Source: JAWHQP01 sp032586195 (GTDB lineage: Bacteria; Pseudomonadota; Gammaproteobacteria; Enterobacterales; Pasteurellaceae). From it: a DNA stretch of 64,000 nucleotides. The stretch spans positions 186,001 through 250,000 of the forward strand of contig JAWHQP010000001.1 of the NCBI GenBank assembly GCA_032586195.1, read 5' to 3'. The position numbers were made by a program, and so were the translations under genes. The notes beneath the pieces were generated by a model, which was not told where the DNA came from, made no database searches, and saw only the letters and a list, made by a program, of their open reading frames with translations. Position 1 is the stretch's first letter. Each line of letters starts with the position of its first letter. Below, piece after piece: positions 54,170 to 63,053 of this stretch.

Positions 54170-55534
54170 TTATTGACGGAGTAAGGCTAAAATTTCTTCG
54201 GTTTTTTCAGCCATTAATTTTTTATCACCACGGGTTTCAAGGTTCAGACGAACCACCGGCTCGGTGTTTGAAGTGCGTAGATTGAAACGCCATGTCGGGT
54301 ATTCAATGCTGACACCGTCTGTTTCATCAACGTTAATCGCATCTTTTTCATATGCGGCACGAACACGGGCAATAGCTGTTTTGGCATCGGCTAATTTGCT
54401 GTTGATTTCACCCGGAGATGGGAACATATCAATACTGTTATTGACTAATTCGCCCAAGGTTTTACCTGTGGTACAAATTAATTCCATCACCAATAACCAT
54501 GGAATCATACCGCTGTCACAGTAATTGAAATCACGGAAATAGTGGTGAGCACTCATTTCACCGCCATATACCGCATTGATGGCCCGCATTTTTTCTTTGA
54601 TGAACGAATGACCGGATTTGGACATCACCGGCTCGCCGCCGTTTTCTTTCACCAATTTTATTGTGTTCCATATAAGACGTGGATCGTAGATGATCTTCGC
54701 CCCTTTGTTTTTCTGTAAAAATGCCTGACCGAGCAAGCCGACAATATAATAACCTTCAATGAATTGGGCATGTTCATCAAACAAGAAGCAACGGTCGAAG
54801 TCACCGTCAAAGGCGATACCCATATCCGCCTTATATTTTAATACTGCATCAATGGTGTCCTGACGGTTTTCGTGCAGTAACGGGTTAGGAATACCGTGCG
54901 GGAATGTACCATCCGGGTTATTATGGATTTTTATGAATTCAACCGGCACATGTTTCGCCTTGAACTGTGCTTCAATGGCATCGATAACATGTCCCGCCGC
55001 ACCGTTACCCGAATTAAAGACCAATTTCATTGGTTTAAGGTTATCTAAGTTGATATAAGATAATAAATGTTCGACGTAGTCGCCAAGCACAGACTGTTGT
55101 TTATACACGCCGCGTTGTGTTACCGGTGGGAAGTTATTTTCTTCCGCAAGACGTTGAATATCGGCCAGACCGGTATCGGCGCTGATCGGACGTGATCCCT
55201 CGCGAACAAGTTTTAAGCCGTTATAATCCATTGGGTTATGACTTGCCGTTACTTCAATGCCGCCATCCGTTTTTAAAAATGAAGTTGCATAGTAGATTTC
55301 TTCAGTACCGACTTCACCTAAATCAATCACATTCACACCGGAATCCAATAAACCATTGGTTACCGCACTTTTAAGCTCTTTGCTTGTTAAACGTACATCG
55401 CCGCCCACAACAATAGTCTTTGGTTTTAAATATTGACCAAAGGCTCGACCAATGCGATATACAATATCTTCGTTCAGTTCATCACCTAAACGACCGCGAA
55501 TATCATAAGCTTTAAAACAGGTTAATTTAGTCAT
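54170..55534 (-). CDS. manB: Phosphomannomutase, ManB/CpsG type
   Basis: Alpha-D-phosphohexomutase interconverting mannose-6- and mannose-1-phosphate, for GDP-mannose or related glycans. It has 454 residues, closely like E. coli CpsG from end to end. The phosphoserine loop TASHNPMDYNG (about 96-106), metal loop DGDFDRCF (about 243-250), sugar loop GGEMSAHHYF and phosphate loop RTSNTEPVVRL are intact. It lies between galU and csrA, which are direct neighbours in H. influenzae. No manA or manC is in the window. Confidence 0.93.
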   Translation of the reverse strand: MTKLTCFKAYDIRGRLGDELNEDIVYRIGRAFGQYLKPKTIVVGGDVRLTSKELKSAVTNGLLDSGVNVIDLGEVGTEEIYYATSFLKTDGGIEVTASHNPMDYNGLKLVREGSRPISADTGLADIQRLAEENNFPPVTQRGVYKQQSVLGDYVEHLLSYINLDNLKPMKLVFNSGNGAAGHVIDAIEAQFKAKHVPVEFIKIHNNPDGTFPHGIPNPLLHENRQDTIDAVLKYKADMGIAFDGDFDRCFLFDEHAQFIEGYYIVGLLGQAFLQKNKGAKIIYDPRLIWNTIKLVKENGGEPVMSKSGHSFIKEKMRAINAVYGGEMSAHHYFRDFNYCDSGMIPWLLVMELICTTGKTLGELVNNSIDMFPSPGEINSKLADAKTAIARVRAAYEKDAINVDETDGVSIEYPTWRFNLRTSNTEPVVRLNLETRGDKKLMAEKTEEILALLRQ

Positions 55535-55578
55535 AACACCTCCCGATACTATGTTGTGTGATGGATAAGCAGCAGGGT

Positions 55579-55767
55579 CTAGGAATTTTGCTCACCTTGC
55601 TCTGCCGCTTGTTTAATACGTTGATAAATTTCTTCACGATGAACGGAAACATCTTTCGGTGCATTTACACCAATTTTTATCTGATTGCCGCGAACATTCA
55701 GAATAGTGATTGAAACGTCATCACCTATGAGCAGACTCTCACCAACTTTACGCGTCAATATTAACAT
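55579..55767 (-). CDS. csrA: Carbon storage regulator CsrA
   Basis: RNA-binding translational regulator of 62 residues: MLILTRKVGESLLIGDDVSI, the conserved GVNAPKDVSVHREEIYQRI (RNA-contacting Arg near 44) and a polar tail. Downstream of alaS, as in many gammaproteobacteria, but separated from it by a terminator, so it has its own promoter. AGGAGGT precedes the ATG. Confidence 0.97.
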   Translation of the reverse strand: MLILTRKVGESLLIGDDVSITILNVRGNQIKIGVNAPKDVSVHREEIYQRIKQAAEQGEQNS

Positions 55768-55831
55768 ACAGACCTCCTAATCTATTGAATAACTATCCAT
55801 ATTGTGTCTGTAATATCCTTATTATTTATTC

Positions 55832-55868
55832 AAAAAAATTACTTGCAGTACGAAGAAAACCGTACTGC
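55832..55868 (-). terminator. Rho-independent terminator of alaS
   Basis: Minus strand: GCAGTACG, 8-base loop, CGTACTGC, then AAGTAATTTTTTTG. It begins about 18 bases past the alaS stop. Confidence 0.7.
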
Positions 55869-55885
55869 GTGAAAAAAGTGACTTA

Positions 55886-58519
55886 TTATAAGTTGTTTTT
55901 TAACCAATTCGAGCAGGCGGTGAGTGCCGCTGCGACGTTTTCAGGCTGTGAACCGCCCGCCATTGCCATGTCCGGACGACCGCCGCCTTTACCGCCAACT
56001 TGCTGAGCCATAAGGTTGACCAGCTCACCGGCTTTGACTTTACCGGTTAAATCTTTTGTAACACCAACAACTAGATTCACTTTACCCTCAATGACTGAAG
56101 CAAACGCTATCACACCATTACCTAACTGATTCTTTAAATCATCAACAATGACGCGCAACGATTTTGTTTCGACACCATCAAGCTGTTTAACAATTACAGA
56201 AACGCCGTTAATTGACACCGCACTTTGAACCAGATCAGAACCGGCCTGCATTGCTGCTTTTTCTTTCAGCTGTGCCAATTCTTTTTCTGCTTTACGTGCT
56301 TTTTCATGTAATTGTTGGATTTTTTCAACCAAAGAATGCGTATCCGATTTTAACAATTCCGCACTCCGGTTCAGAATATTTTGCTGATTATGCAGCCAAT
56401 CAATAGCATTTTCAGCCGTAACCGCTTCAATACGTCTAATACCCGCGGCGACAGCGCTTTCGGAAATAATTTTAAATAAGCCGATATCGCCGGTTTGTTT
56501 GACGTGCGTACCGCCGCAAAGTTCAATGGAAAATTCGGTCATGCTTACCACACGTACTTGATCGCCGTATTTTTCACCGAATAACGCCATAGCGCCTTTG
56601 GCTTTTGCCGCTCCGATATCCATGATTTCCGTGGTCACTACCGCATTGTCACGGATTTTACGGTTAATAATACGTTCAATTTGTTCAAGCTGGACCTGAC
56701 TGATCGCTTCGGGCTGAGCAAAGTCAAAACGCAGTGTGCTTTCCGCAACCAAAGAACCTTTTTGCGCTACATGCTCGCCAAGTACTTCACGTAATGCCGC
56801 ATGCAATAAGTGGGTTGCACTATGGTTAGCCGTAATCGCCTTACGACGTTCGGCATCAATTCGTGCGTTGACTTTATCTCCCACGGAAATTGCACCGGAT
56901 TCCAGCTGGCCGATATGACCGAATACCTGACCGTATTTTTGCGTATCGTCCGTGCGGAAATAAGCCAAATCGGTTGAAAGGGAACCACTATCGCCAATCT
57001 GACCGCCGGACTCGGCATAGAACGGTGTCCGATCCAGAATAATAACGGCGTTTTCGCCCGATTGAATGGTATCAACTTTTTTACCGTCGGTGAAAATGGC
57101 GGTAACGATTGCTTCTTTCACTTCGGTTGCGGCGTAACCTTTAAATTCCGTTGAACCGTCAACCTTGATGACGTTGTCATAATCAATACCGAAATTACTA
57201 CTGGCTTGAGCCCGCGCGCGTTGAGCCTGCATTTCTCGCTCAAACTCCTGTTCATCAATAGTAATATCCCGTTCACGACACACGTCGGCGGTTAAGTCGA
57301 ATGGGAAGCCATAAGTATCATACAGTTTAAAGGCAACGTTGCCCGATAACCGTTTGTTTTCTACCTTAGCCAATTCTCCCTCTAACAAAGCCAGCCCGCG
57401 TTCAAGTGTACGGGCAAACTGTTCTTCCTCGCCTTTCAATGTTCTTTCAATATAAGCCTGTTTTTGAGTAAGAATTTCGCCGGCATGCCCCATCACTTCG
57501 GCTAAGGTACCGACTAATTTGTAGAAGAATGCTTCCTTCGCCCCTAAAAGATTGCCGTGGCGTACCGCGCGACGGATAATACGACGCAGTACATAGCCCC
57601 GTCCTTCATTGGAAGGCACGACACCATCCGCGATAAGGTAAGCACAGGAACGAATATGGTCGGCAATAACACGCAGCGATTTGTTGGTTAAATCTTTTTC
57701 ACCTGTTAATTCCGCTACTTTTGCAATAAGCGTCTGGAAAATATCAATTTCATAGTTGGAGTTAACATGCTGCAACACTGCCGCGATACGTTCCAATCCC
57801 ATTCCCGTATCCACCGACGGGCGAGGTAATTTGGTCATGGTGCCGTCAGCTTTACGGTTAAACTGCATGAATACGATATTCCAGATTTCGATGTAACGAT
57901 CGCCGTCTTCTTCGGCAGAACCCGGCAAACCGCCCCAGATATGATCGCCATGATCATAGAAAATCTCGGTACAAGGACCGCAAGGGCCCGTATCACCCAT
58001 TTGCCAGAAGTTATCGGAGGCATAGCTGCCCGGTTCGCCTTTGTTGTCGCCGATACGGATAATATGTTCCGGCGGAATTCCCACTTCTTTGTGCCAAATA
58101 TCGTAGGCTTCATCATCGCTGGCATAGACGGTCACATATAATTTCTCTTTTGGCAGTCCGAGCCATTGAGACGACGTTAAAAATTCCCAGCCGAACTTAA
58201 TTGCATCTTGTTTGAAATAATCACCGAAACTGAAATTACCCAGCATTTCAAAAAAAGTATGATGACGTGCGGTATAGCCCACATTTTCAAGGTCGTTATG
58301 TTTGCCGCCGGCACGCACGCAGCGTTGCGCGGTTGTCGCCCGACTGTAAGGACGCTTATCCCGTCCCAAGAAAACATCTTTAAATTGGTTCATTCCTGCG
58401 TTGGTGAAAAGTAAACTAGGATCGTTTTCGGGGATAAGAGAACTACTTTCTACAATTTGATGGCCTTTACTATGGAAAAAATCTAAGAATAATTGTCTAA
58501 TTTGAGCTGTTGTTTTCAT
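55886..58519 (-). CDS. alaS: Alanyl-tRNA synthetase
   Basis: Class II synthetase charging tRNA-Ala. It has 877 residues: catalytic domain (LFTNAGMNQFKDVFLG, RVRAGGKHNDLENVG as RCVRAGG in this protein), tRNA recognition, editing domain with the zinc site (HSATHLLHAAL and CGGTHV), coiled coil and a C-terminal DHHA1 domain (GGKGGGRPDMAMAGG). Length is normal for the family. Confidence 0.98.
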   Translation of the reverse strand: MKTTAQIRQLFLDFFHSKGHQIVESSSLIPENDPSLLFTNAGMNQFKDVFLGRDKRPYSRATTAQRCVRAGGKHNDLENVGYTARHHTFFEMLGNFSFGDYFKQDAIKFGWEFLTSSQWLGLPKEKLYVTVYASDDEAYDIWHKEVGIPPEHIIRIGDNKGEPGSYASDNFWQMGDTGPCGPCTEIFYDHGDHIWGGLPGSAEEDGDRYIEIWNIVFMQFNRKADGTMTKLPRPSVDTGMGLERIAAVLQHVNSNYEIDIFQTLIAKVAELTGEKDLTNKSLRVIADHIRSCAYLIADGVVPSNEGRGYVLRRIIRRAVRHGNLLGAKEAFFYKLVGTLAEVMGHAGEILTQKQAYIERTLKGEEEQFARTLERGLALLEGELAKVENKRLSGNVAFKLYDTYGFPFDLTADVCRERDITIDEQEFEREMQAQRARAQASSNFGIDYDNVIKVDGSTEFKGYAATEVKEAIVTAIFTDGKKVDTIQSGENAVIILDRTPFYAESGGQIGDSGSLSTDLAYFRTDDTQKYGQVFGHIGQLESGAISVGDKVNARIDAERRKAITANHSATHLLHAALREVLGEHVAQKGSLVAESTLRFDFAQPEAISQVQLEQIERIINRKIRDNAVVTTEIMDIGAAKAKGAMALFGEKYGDQVRVVSMTEFSIELCGGTHVKQTGDIGLFKIISESAVAAGIRRIEAVTAENAIDWLHNQQNILNRSAELLKSDTHSLVEKIQQLHEKARKAEKELAQLKEKAAMQAGSDLVQSAVSINGVSVIVKQLDGVETKSLRVIVDDLKNQLGNGVIAFASVIEGKVNLVVGVTKDLTGKVKAGELVNLMAQQVGGKGGGRPDMAMAGGSQPENVAAALTACSNWLKNNL

Positions 58520-58645
58520 TTATAAACCTTATGTTTATATTTTTCTAAAAAATCGCTCTATTGTTACACATTTTTTATATTTATTGAATGCCTTTTCGTT
58601 CGTTTCATTAAGACCGTTCAGAAATATAAATACCGACAAAACAAC

Positions 58646-58730
58646 ACCGCACTTTGAATCTGATCTGCTTCTCAGCTGATTAGGTTTAAAACTCAACCTG
58701 TAGAGGCAAATCACGCATTAAAAGTGCGGT
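58646..58730. repeat. Widely spaced inverted uptake-sequence pair between alaS and uspA
   Basis: ACCGCACTTT at 58646-58655 and AAAGTGCGGT at 58721-58730, separated by 65 bases. No gene lies in the 239-base gap between alaS and uspA. Confidence 0.7.
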
Positions 58731-58758
58731 GTGATTTTAACGAGTTTTGTAAGGGTAA

Positions 58759-59187
58759 TTATTCTTCATCGAGCAATGGCACAACCAGCATATCGATTTT
58801 TATGCTGTTCATGACCTGACGAGTGGAAGACATTAATTTACTCCAGAAATCCTGATGATGACCCGTTACCAGTAAATCAATACCATATTGATCAATCGCA
58901 TCGGATAATACCTGCCCCAGATCGCCACTGCCGCTTAGTTTTTCCGTGATAGGATAGCCGGCCTGATCTGCCAGATGTAGTAAGGCCTGCTGTGTTTCAG
59001 TGGAAATACGATCCTGCATAGATGACATATTGACGTCAATTAACCCTGTATAAAGATCAGAGAAATTCACATCCACGTGAATAATTGATAACTTCGCACC
59101 ATGTCTTTGTGCAACACCAGCAGCTTTTTTTACTAAGGTTGAGCTTTCGTCAGAAAGATCAACAGCGACTAATACATGTTTGTACAT
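58759..59187 (-). CDS. uspA: Universal stress protein UspA
   Basis: Small cytoplasmic stress protein of 142 residues beginning MYKHVLVAVDLSDESSTLV, with the C-terminal LLVTGHHQDFWSKLMSSTRQ. The ATP-binding G-2x-G-9x-G(S/T) loop is not clearly conserved, which places it with the UspA group that does not bind ATP. It stands alone between alaS and mazG. Confidence 0.95.
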   Translation of the reverse strand: MYKHVLVAVDLSDESSTLVKKAAGVAQRHGAKLSIIHVDVNFSDLYTGLIDVNMSSMQDRISTETQQALLHLADQAGYPITEKLSGSGDLGQVLSDAIDQYGIDLLVTGHHQDFWSKLMSSTRQVMNSIKIDMLVVPLLDEE

Positions 59188-59373
59188 AACGTGCTCCTTG
59201 CTTTGACCTAGGGTTGTTCACTATCTATATAATATCATTAGCAATAATTAAAAAATTTGCACTAGATCACATTTTTCTATTTGAATCTGATTTTACCGGA
59301 AACGTTTTCGTCGGCGGAAATATGTTATCATAACGCCGCGATGAAACAATCAAAAAAGAATAACGGTGAGCAA

Positions 59374-60162
59374 ATGTCCTACGATATACAAGATCTTATC
59401 CAAACGGTGGCAAAGTTACGTGATCCTAACGGTGGTTGTCCTTGGGATTTAAAACAAACCTATGACAGCATGATTCCCTGTCTGGTGGAAGAAACCTATG
59501 AAGTCGTTGAAGCGATCGAGCAAAGAAATACAGCGAATTTACGTGAAGAACTGGGCGATTTGCTGTTACAAATCGTATTTTTCAGTCAGCTGGCAAAAGA
59601 AGAAAATAAATTTACTTTTGCCGATGTAGTTAATGAAGTGAACGAAAAGATTATCCGTCGTCATCCTCACGTATTCGGCCATTTATCCGCGGCTAACGAA
59701 CAGGAGGCGCTGCAACGGTGGAATGAGATGAAAGCCAGAGAAAACCGGGCGAAAGGTCTTCATTCCATTTTGGATAACGTACCGAAGTCATTTCCATCTT
59801 TACTGCGGGCGGAAAAACTACAGAAAAAATGTGCCAAAGTAGGTTTTGATTGGGATGATATCAATCAGGTTGTTGCCAAAGTGGAAGAAGAATTGCGGGA
59901 GATGAAACAGGAATTAGCTCGTCGGGAACGAAATCAGGCAAATATTGAAGAAGAGCTGGGGGATTTACTGTTTGCCACGGTTAATTTAAGCCGGCATCTC
60001 AAATGTCAGCCGGAAGAGAGCCTGCGTAAGGCAAATGAAAAATTTGAGCGTCGGTTCCGTGCGGTTGAACGGAAACTCAATCAAGCGGGCAAATCCTGTG
60101 AACAAAGCAGTTTAATCGAAATGGATATACTGTGGGACGAAGTTAAGAAAGAAGAAGGTTAA
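59374..60162 (+). CDS. mazG: Nucleoside triphosphate pyrophosphohydrolase MazG
   Basis: Hydrolyses NTPs to NMP and PPi, involved in nucleotide-pool cleaning and the stringent response. It has 262 residues with two tandem MazG domains. The catalytic helices carry EExxE motifs (CLVEETYEVVEAIEQ, REELGDLLLQIVF; then KVEEELREMKQE, IEEELGDLLFATVN). The start is ATG 59374 (MSYDIQDLIQTVAKLRDP), the family N-terminus; the frame is open from 59281. Confidence 0.95.
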   Translation: MSYDIQDLIQTVAKLRDPNGGCPWDLKQTYDSMIPCLVEETYEVVEAIEQRNTANLREELGDLLLQIVFFSQLAKEENKFTFADVVNEVNEKIIRRHPHVFGHLSAANEQEALQRWNEMKARENRAKGLHSILDNVPKSFPSLLRAEKLQKKCAKVGFDWDDINQVVAKVEEELREMKQELARRERNQANIEEELGDLLFATVNLSRHLKCQPEESLRKANEKFERRFRAVERKLNQAGKSCEQSSLIEMDILWDEVKKEEG

Positions 60163-60167
60163 AATAA

Positions 60168-60196
60168 AAACGGCGGTCATGTGACCGCCTTAAAAT
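60168..60196. terminator. Bidirectional terminator between mazG and raiA
   Basis: GGCGGTCA (60172-60179) and TGACCGCC (60182-60189), with A/T runs on both sides that become T runs in each reading direction. Confidence 0.8.
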
Positions 60197-60198
60197 TT

Positions 60199-60519
60199 TT
60201 ATTCAAAAGAATCTTTTAATCGTTCATCACAGCGACGAGCTTCACCTTTATGCTGGAGTTTGTTCAGTTGTCGTTCTAATTTTTCTTCCACATCATTGAT
60301 GGCTTTATACATATCATCTGATTCTGCAGTGGCGAATAAATTGCCTAATGGAGTAGTGATTGTCGCCTCGGCGGAAAAGCCTTTCGGAAGTTTGTTAAGT
60401 ACAAAGTGCGGATTTATGAGCTGGGTTTGCCATTTTCCTAATTTAGCAAGTCTATCTTCAACATGCGCGCGGATTGCAGGGGTGATGTCCATTTGTTTGC
60501 TGGTGATATTTAGCGTCAT
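60199..60519 (-). CDS. raiA: Ribosome hibernation/stability factor RaiA (YfiA/HPF family)
   Basis: Binds the 30S subunit in stationary phase or cold and blocks translation. It has 106 residues: MTLNITSKQMDITPAIRAHVEDRLAKLGKW within the first 30 positions, DDMYKAINDVEEKLERQLNK and a basic end HKGEARR. The short form without the long dimerisation tail. The ribosome binding site AAGAGGT precedes ATG 60519. Confidence 0.93.
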   Translation of the reverse strand: MTLNITSKQMDITPAIRAHVEDRLAKLGKWQTQLINPHFVLNKLPKGFSAEATITTPLGNLFATAESDDMYKAINDVEEKLERQLNKLQHKGEARRCDERLKDSFE

Positions 60520-60682
60520 AGCATATACCTCTTGTTGAGTTGAGAGCTTTTGTTTTCGCTCTTAGTTTAGGAATTTTAACTACAACATAACATTCAAAAA
60601 TTTCTTTGCAAGCACTTTGTGCAGAAATTTTTGCGGAAATCGACAGAATATGATCGATATCGAAAAAATGAAAAAAAGTAGT

Positions 60683-60767
60683 TTGTTTGTGGCAAATAAG
60701 CGGTTATGATGAACAAGATTTGCGGGCGTGTTTCGTTGAATGGGGTGAACACGCCCTTCCGTTTTTT
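60683..60767 (+). ncRNA. Possible very short transcript with promoter and terminator
   Basis: TTGTTT (60683-60688), a 16-base spacer and TATGAT (60705-60710) make a fair promoter. About 14 bases later GGGCGTGTT (60724-60732) pairs with AACACGCCC (60748-60756), followed by TTCCGTTTTTT. There is no plus-strand gene between raiA and this hairpin. The product would be about 50 nt, antisense to the 3' flank of the symporter gene. The hairpin may instead simply end the symporter transcript, though its T run is on the wrong strand for that. Confidence 0.3.
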
Positions 60768-62148
60768 ACTGGATTTCCAACATCTTATCATCTTCATCAA
60801 TCGTTGCATTTTTCAGACGGGAGAAATAATCCCGCGTTTCGTTGATAATGACATGACGCAGACCGACTAATGCGATCAGATTAGGAAACGCCATCAAGCC
60901 GTTCACGATATCCGCTAAGATCCAAATTAAGTCTAATTTTAAGAATGCCCCGCAGGCAACCAGCATAATAAATACTACCCGATAAGGTTTCACTCCTTTG
61001 ATACCGACCAGATAAACAAAACAACGTTCACCGTAGTAGCACCAGCCCAGAATGGTGGTGAAAGCGAAAAATAACAGCCCGACGGTGACAATGGTTGCGC
61101 CGATATTATTATGCAAACCTTGTGAGAACGCATAGTTAGTGACCGCGGCACCCGAAACGTCGGCCTGCCATGCCCCGGTAATCACCAATACCAGGCCGGT
61201 CATTGAACAAACGATAATAGTGTCAAGGAAAGTACCCGTCATGGAGATCAGTCCTTGACGCACAGGTTCTTTGGTTTGCGCGGCGGCAGCGGCAATCGGA
61301 GCGCTCCCCAAGCCTGATTCGTTAGAGAAAATGCCGCGGGCAACCCCCGACTGAATGGCTTTCATCACAGTAAATCCTAAGGCTCCTCCCAAAGCCGCTT
61401 CCGGGTCAAAAGCGCTATGAATAATCAAACCGAGGGCGTCAGGCAATTTATCCGCATTTAAAATCAGAATGATTACGGAGGTCAGTACATATAATATTGC
61501 CATGAAAGGCACAATATAGGCGGATACCGCGGAAATGCGCTTTACTCCGCCCAATACAATTAATGCCACTAAAACCGTCATCACTGCAGCGGAAATAATC
61601 ACCGGCACATTAAAAGTGTCATTCATGGCATGAGTAATAGCGTTGATTTGCGGGAAAGTACCGATACCGAAGAACGCCACCAGCACGCCAAAAACGGCAA
61701 ATAATTTTGCCAGCCATTTAATGCCCAGACCACGTTCAATGTAATACATCGGGCCGCCCGCCATAAAGCCGTTTTTATCTCGTACACGGTATTTCACCGC
61801 CAGCAGGCATTCCGCATATTTGGTTGCCATGCCCAGTAATGCGACCAGCCACATCCAGAACATTGCTCCCGGGCCTCCCATCTGTATCGCGGTGGCTACG
61901 CCCACAATATTTCCCGTGCCGATAGTGGCGGAAAGTGCGGTACAAAGTGCGGCAAAAGCGGACACATCTCCTTTTCGATTGTTTCCCTGTTCTTTTTTGA
62001 ATAGATAACCTAACGCTCGTGGTAAATATCTGATTTGCAGAAAGCCCAGACGTAGGGTGAGATAAAGTCCAGTGCCGGATAGCAGAATCAGCAGTGGCGG
62101 GCCCCAGATGAAAGAGTCAACGGCAGATAAAATTGTTTTTAATGACAT
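60766..62148 (-). CDS. Sodium:alanine/glycine symporter (AGCS family)
   Basis: Cation-coupled amino acid importer of 460 residues and about 11 membrane segments. GPGAMFWMWLVALLGMATKY, FMAGGPMYYIERGLG and IFSNESGLGSAPIAAAAA are the AGCS family signatures. It is preceded by a tandem glycine riboswitch, so glycine (and alanine) is the likely substrate. Two uptake sequences sit almost back to back inside the gene, at 61932-61941 and 61944-61953. GGAGG in the leader precedes the start at some distance; AGGA lies close to ATG 62148. Confidence 0.92.
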   Translation of the reverse strand: MSLKTILSAVDSFIWGPPLLILLSGTGLYLTLRLGFLQIRYLPRALGYLFKKEQGNNRKGDVSAFAALCTALSATIGTGNIVGVATAIQMGGPGAMFWMWLVALLGMATKYAECLLAVKYRVRDKNGFMAGGPMYYIERGLGIKWLAKLFAVFGVLVAFFGIGTFPQINAITHAMNDTFNVPVIISAAVMTVLVALIVLGGVKRISAVSAYIVPFMAILYVLTSVIILILNADKLPDALGLIIHSAFDPEAALGGALGFTVMKAIQSGVARGIFSNESGLGSAPIAAAAAQTKEPVRQGLISMTGTFLDTIIVCSMTGLVLVITGAWQADVSGAAVTNYAFSQGLHNNIGATIVTVGLLFFAFTTILGWCYYGERCFVYLVGIKGVKPYRVVFIMLVACGAFLKLDLIWILADIVNGLMAFPNLIALVGLRHVIINETRDYFSRLKNATIDEDDKMLEIQ

Positions 62149-62455
62149 TAAAATGATTCCTCGTAAATAATTTATACAAGGAGGCGAAAAGAGTTTTGGT
62201 ATAAAAAAGAAATACGCTCAAGCGAGTGATTAGATCAACCGAATATCTTTTGCCCCTGTCCTTTTGCCTGAGCGTTTGAAAAACGGCGAAATATCTCACC
62301 GCTCTTTTGCGCCTTCGGCGTCCGTTTGTGCTATGCACATCGGATCTCTCCAAGGGTTCGTCCAGTAACAGTCCTCGCTCTTACGAGCACCTGAAAGATT
62401 TTTCTCATCGTCGGTGTAGAGTCAGTTCTCTACTCTCCAGCTACCTTCATCCGAA
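62149..62455 (-). promoter_or_regulatory. Tandem glycine riboswitch with expression platform
   Basis: Minus strand, two aptamers. Aptamer 1 (about 62455-62360) shows CTGGAGAGT, CACCGACGA, TTTCAGGTG and GAGGACTG. Aptamer 2 (about 62352-62250) shows GGAGAGATCC, CGCCGAAGGCGCAA, ACGCTCAGGCAAAAGGACAG. These are the conserved gcvT-motif cores. Within aptamer 2, ACGCTCA (plus 62269-62275) is exactly complementary to TGAGCGT (plus 62214-62220), which is followed by ATTTCTTTTTTAT. This suggests a terminator stem that competes with ligand binding. Tandem glycine switches in front of AGCS symporters are known in Pasteurellaceae and Vibrionaceae. The 62456-62580 gap shows nothing more. Confidence 0.9.
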
Positions 62456-62580
62456 CTTTGTGTCAATTTCCTTTACAATAAATCGAATTGACGTTTTTAT
62501 CTGCATCAGCAAATAAAAGCGACCGAATTTTAGCAATAAATCCGCCAAATCTCAACCGTACGCTTACAAGTGTGTACGGA

Positions 62581-62847
62581 TTATTCCTGTTCCCGCTGCC
62601 ATTTTGCCGCTACATAGCTGCAGGTCGGACGCAGTTGCAGATGATTTTCCCGTACGAAAGCAATCAAAGCCCGATATAGTCGATCCGCAGCGCCCTGACC
62701 GCGCAACGATTGATCCACATAGGTATGATTTGCATTAATGGTTTTCGGGTCGATATAAAAATAGGTGAGTTCGGCCACTTTTTCTCCTGCGTCGTTTAAC
62801 AGAAAAAATTCACCGCCCTCTTGGTCTTGTCTATGCTGAATTGTCAT
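62581..62847 (-). CDS. Small GNAT-like N-acetyltransferase (YjdJ type)
   Basis: An 88-residue single-domain member of the small Gcn5-like family (YjdJ/GCN5L1-type). EFFLLNDAGEKVAELTYFYI, then the acetyl-CoA-binding loop VDQSLRGQGAADRLYRAL, and the end TCSYVAAKWQRE are characteristic. The substrate is unknown. I choose ATG 62847, two bases after the yacG stop; a GTG at 62862 overlapping yacG is possible. Confidence 0.82.
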   Translation of the reverse strand: MTIQHRQDQEGGEFFLLNDAGEKVAELTYFYIDPKTINANHTYVDQSLRGQGAADRLYRALIAFVRENHLQLRPTCSYVAAKWQREQE

Positions 62848-62849
62848 TT

Positions 62850-63053
62850 TCAATGCGTCCACTCGTTGTCAATTTCAGGATCCGCTGCGAAATCCGCCGT
62901 TTCGCACGGAATGGCTTTTTCTTCCGCCGCCCACTCGCCTAGATCAATCAGCTGGCAGCGTTTACTGCAAAAAGGACGGAAAGGACTTTTTTCCGACCAC
63001 ACTACAGGCTTTTTGCAGATTGGACAGGATACCGTAAATACTTCATCAGTCAT
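62850..63053 (-). CDS. yacG: DNA gyrase inhibitor YacG
   Basis: A 67-residue zinc protein that binds GyrB in E. coli. The four zinc ligands are in CPICKKPV and FCSKRCQLIDLGEWA. Its start overlaps the end of coaE by 8 bases, a conserved coaE-yacG coupling. Confidence 0.93.
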   Translation of the reverse strand: MTDEVFTVSCPICKKPVVWSEKSPFRPFCSKRCQLIDLGEWAAEEKAIPCETADFAADPEIDNEWTH

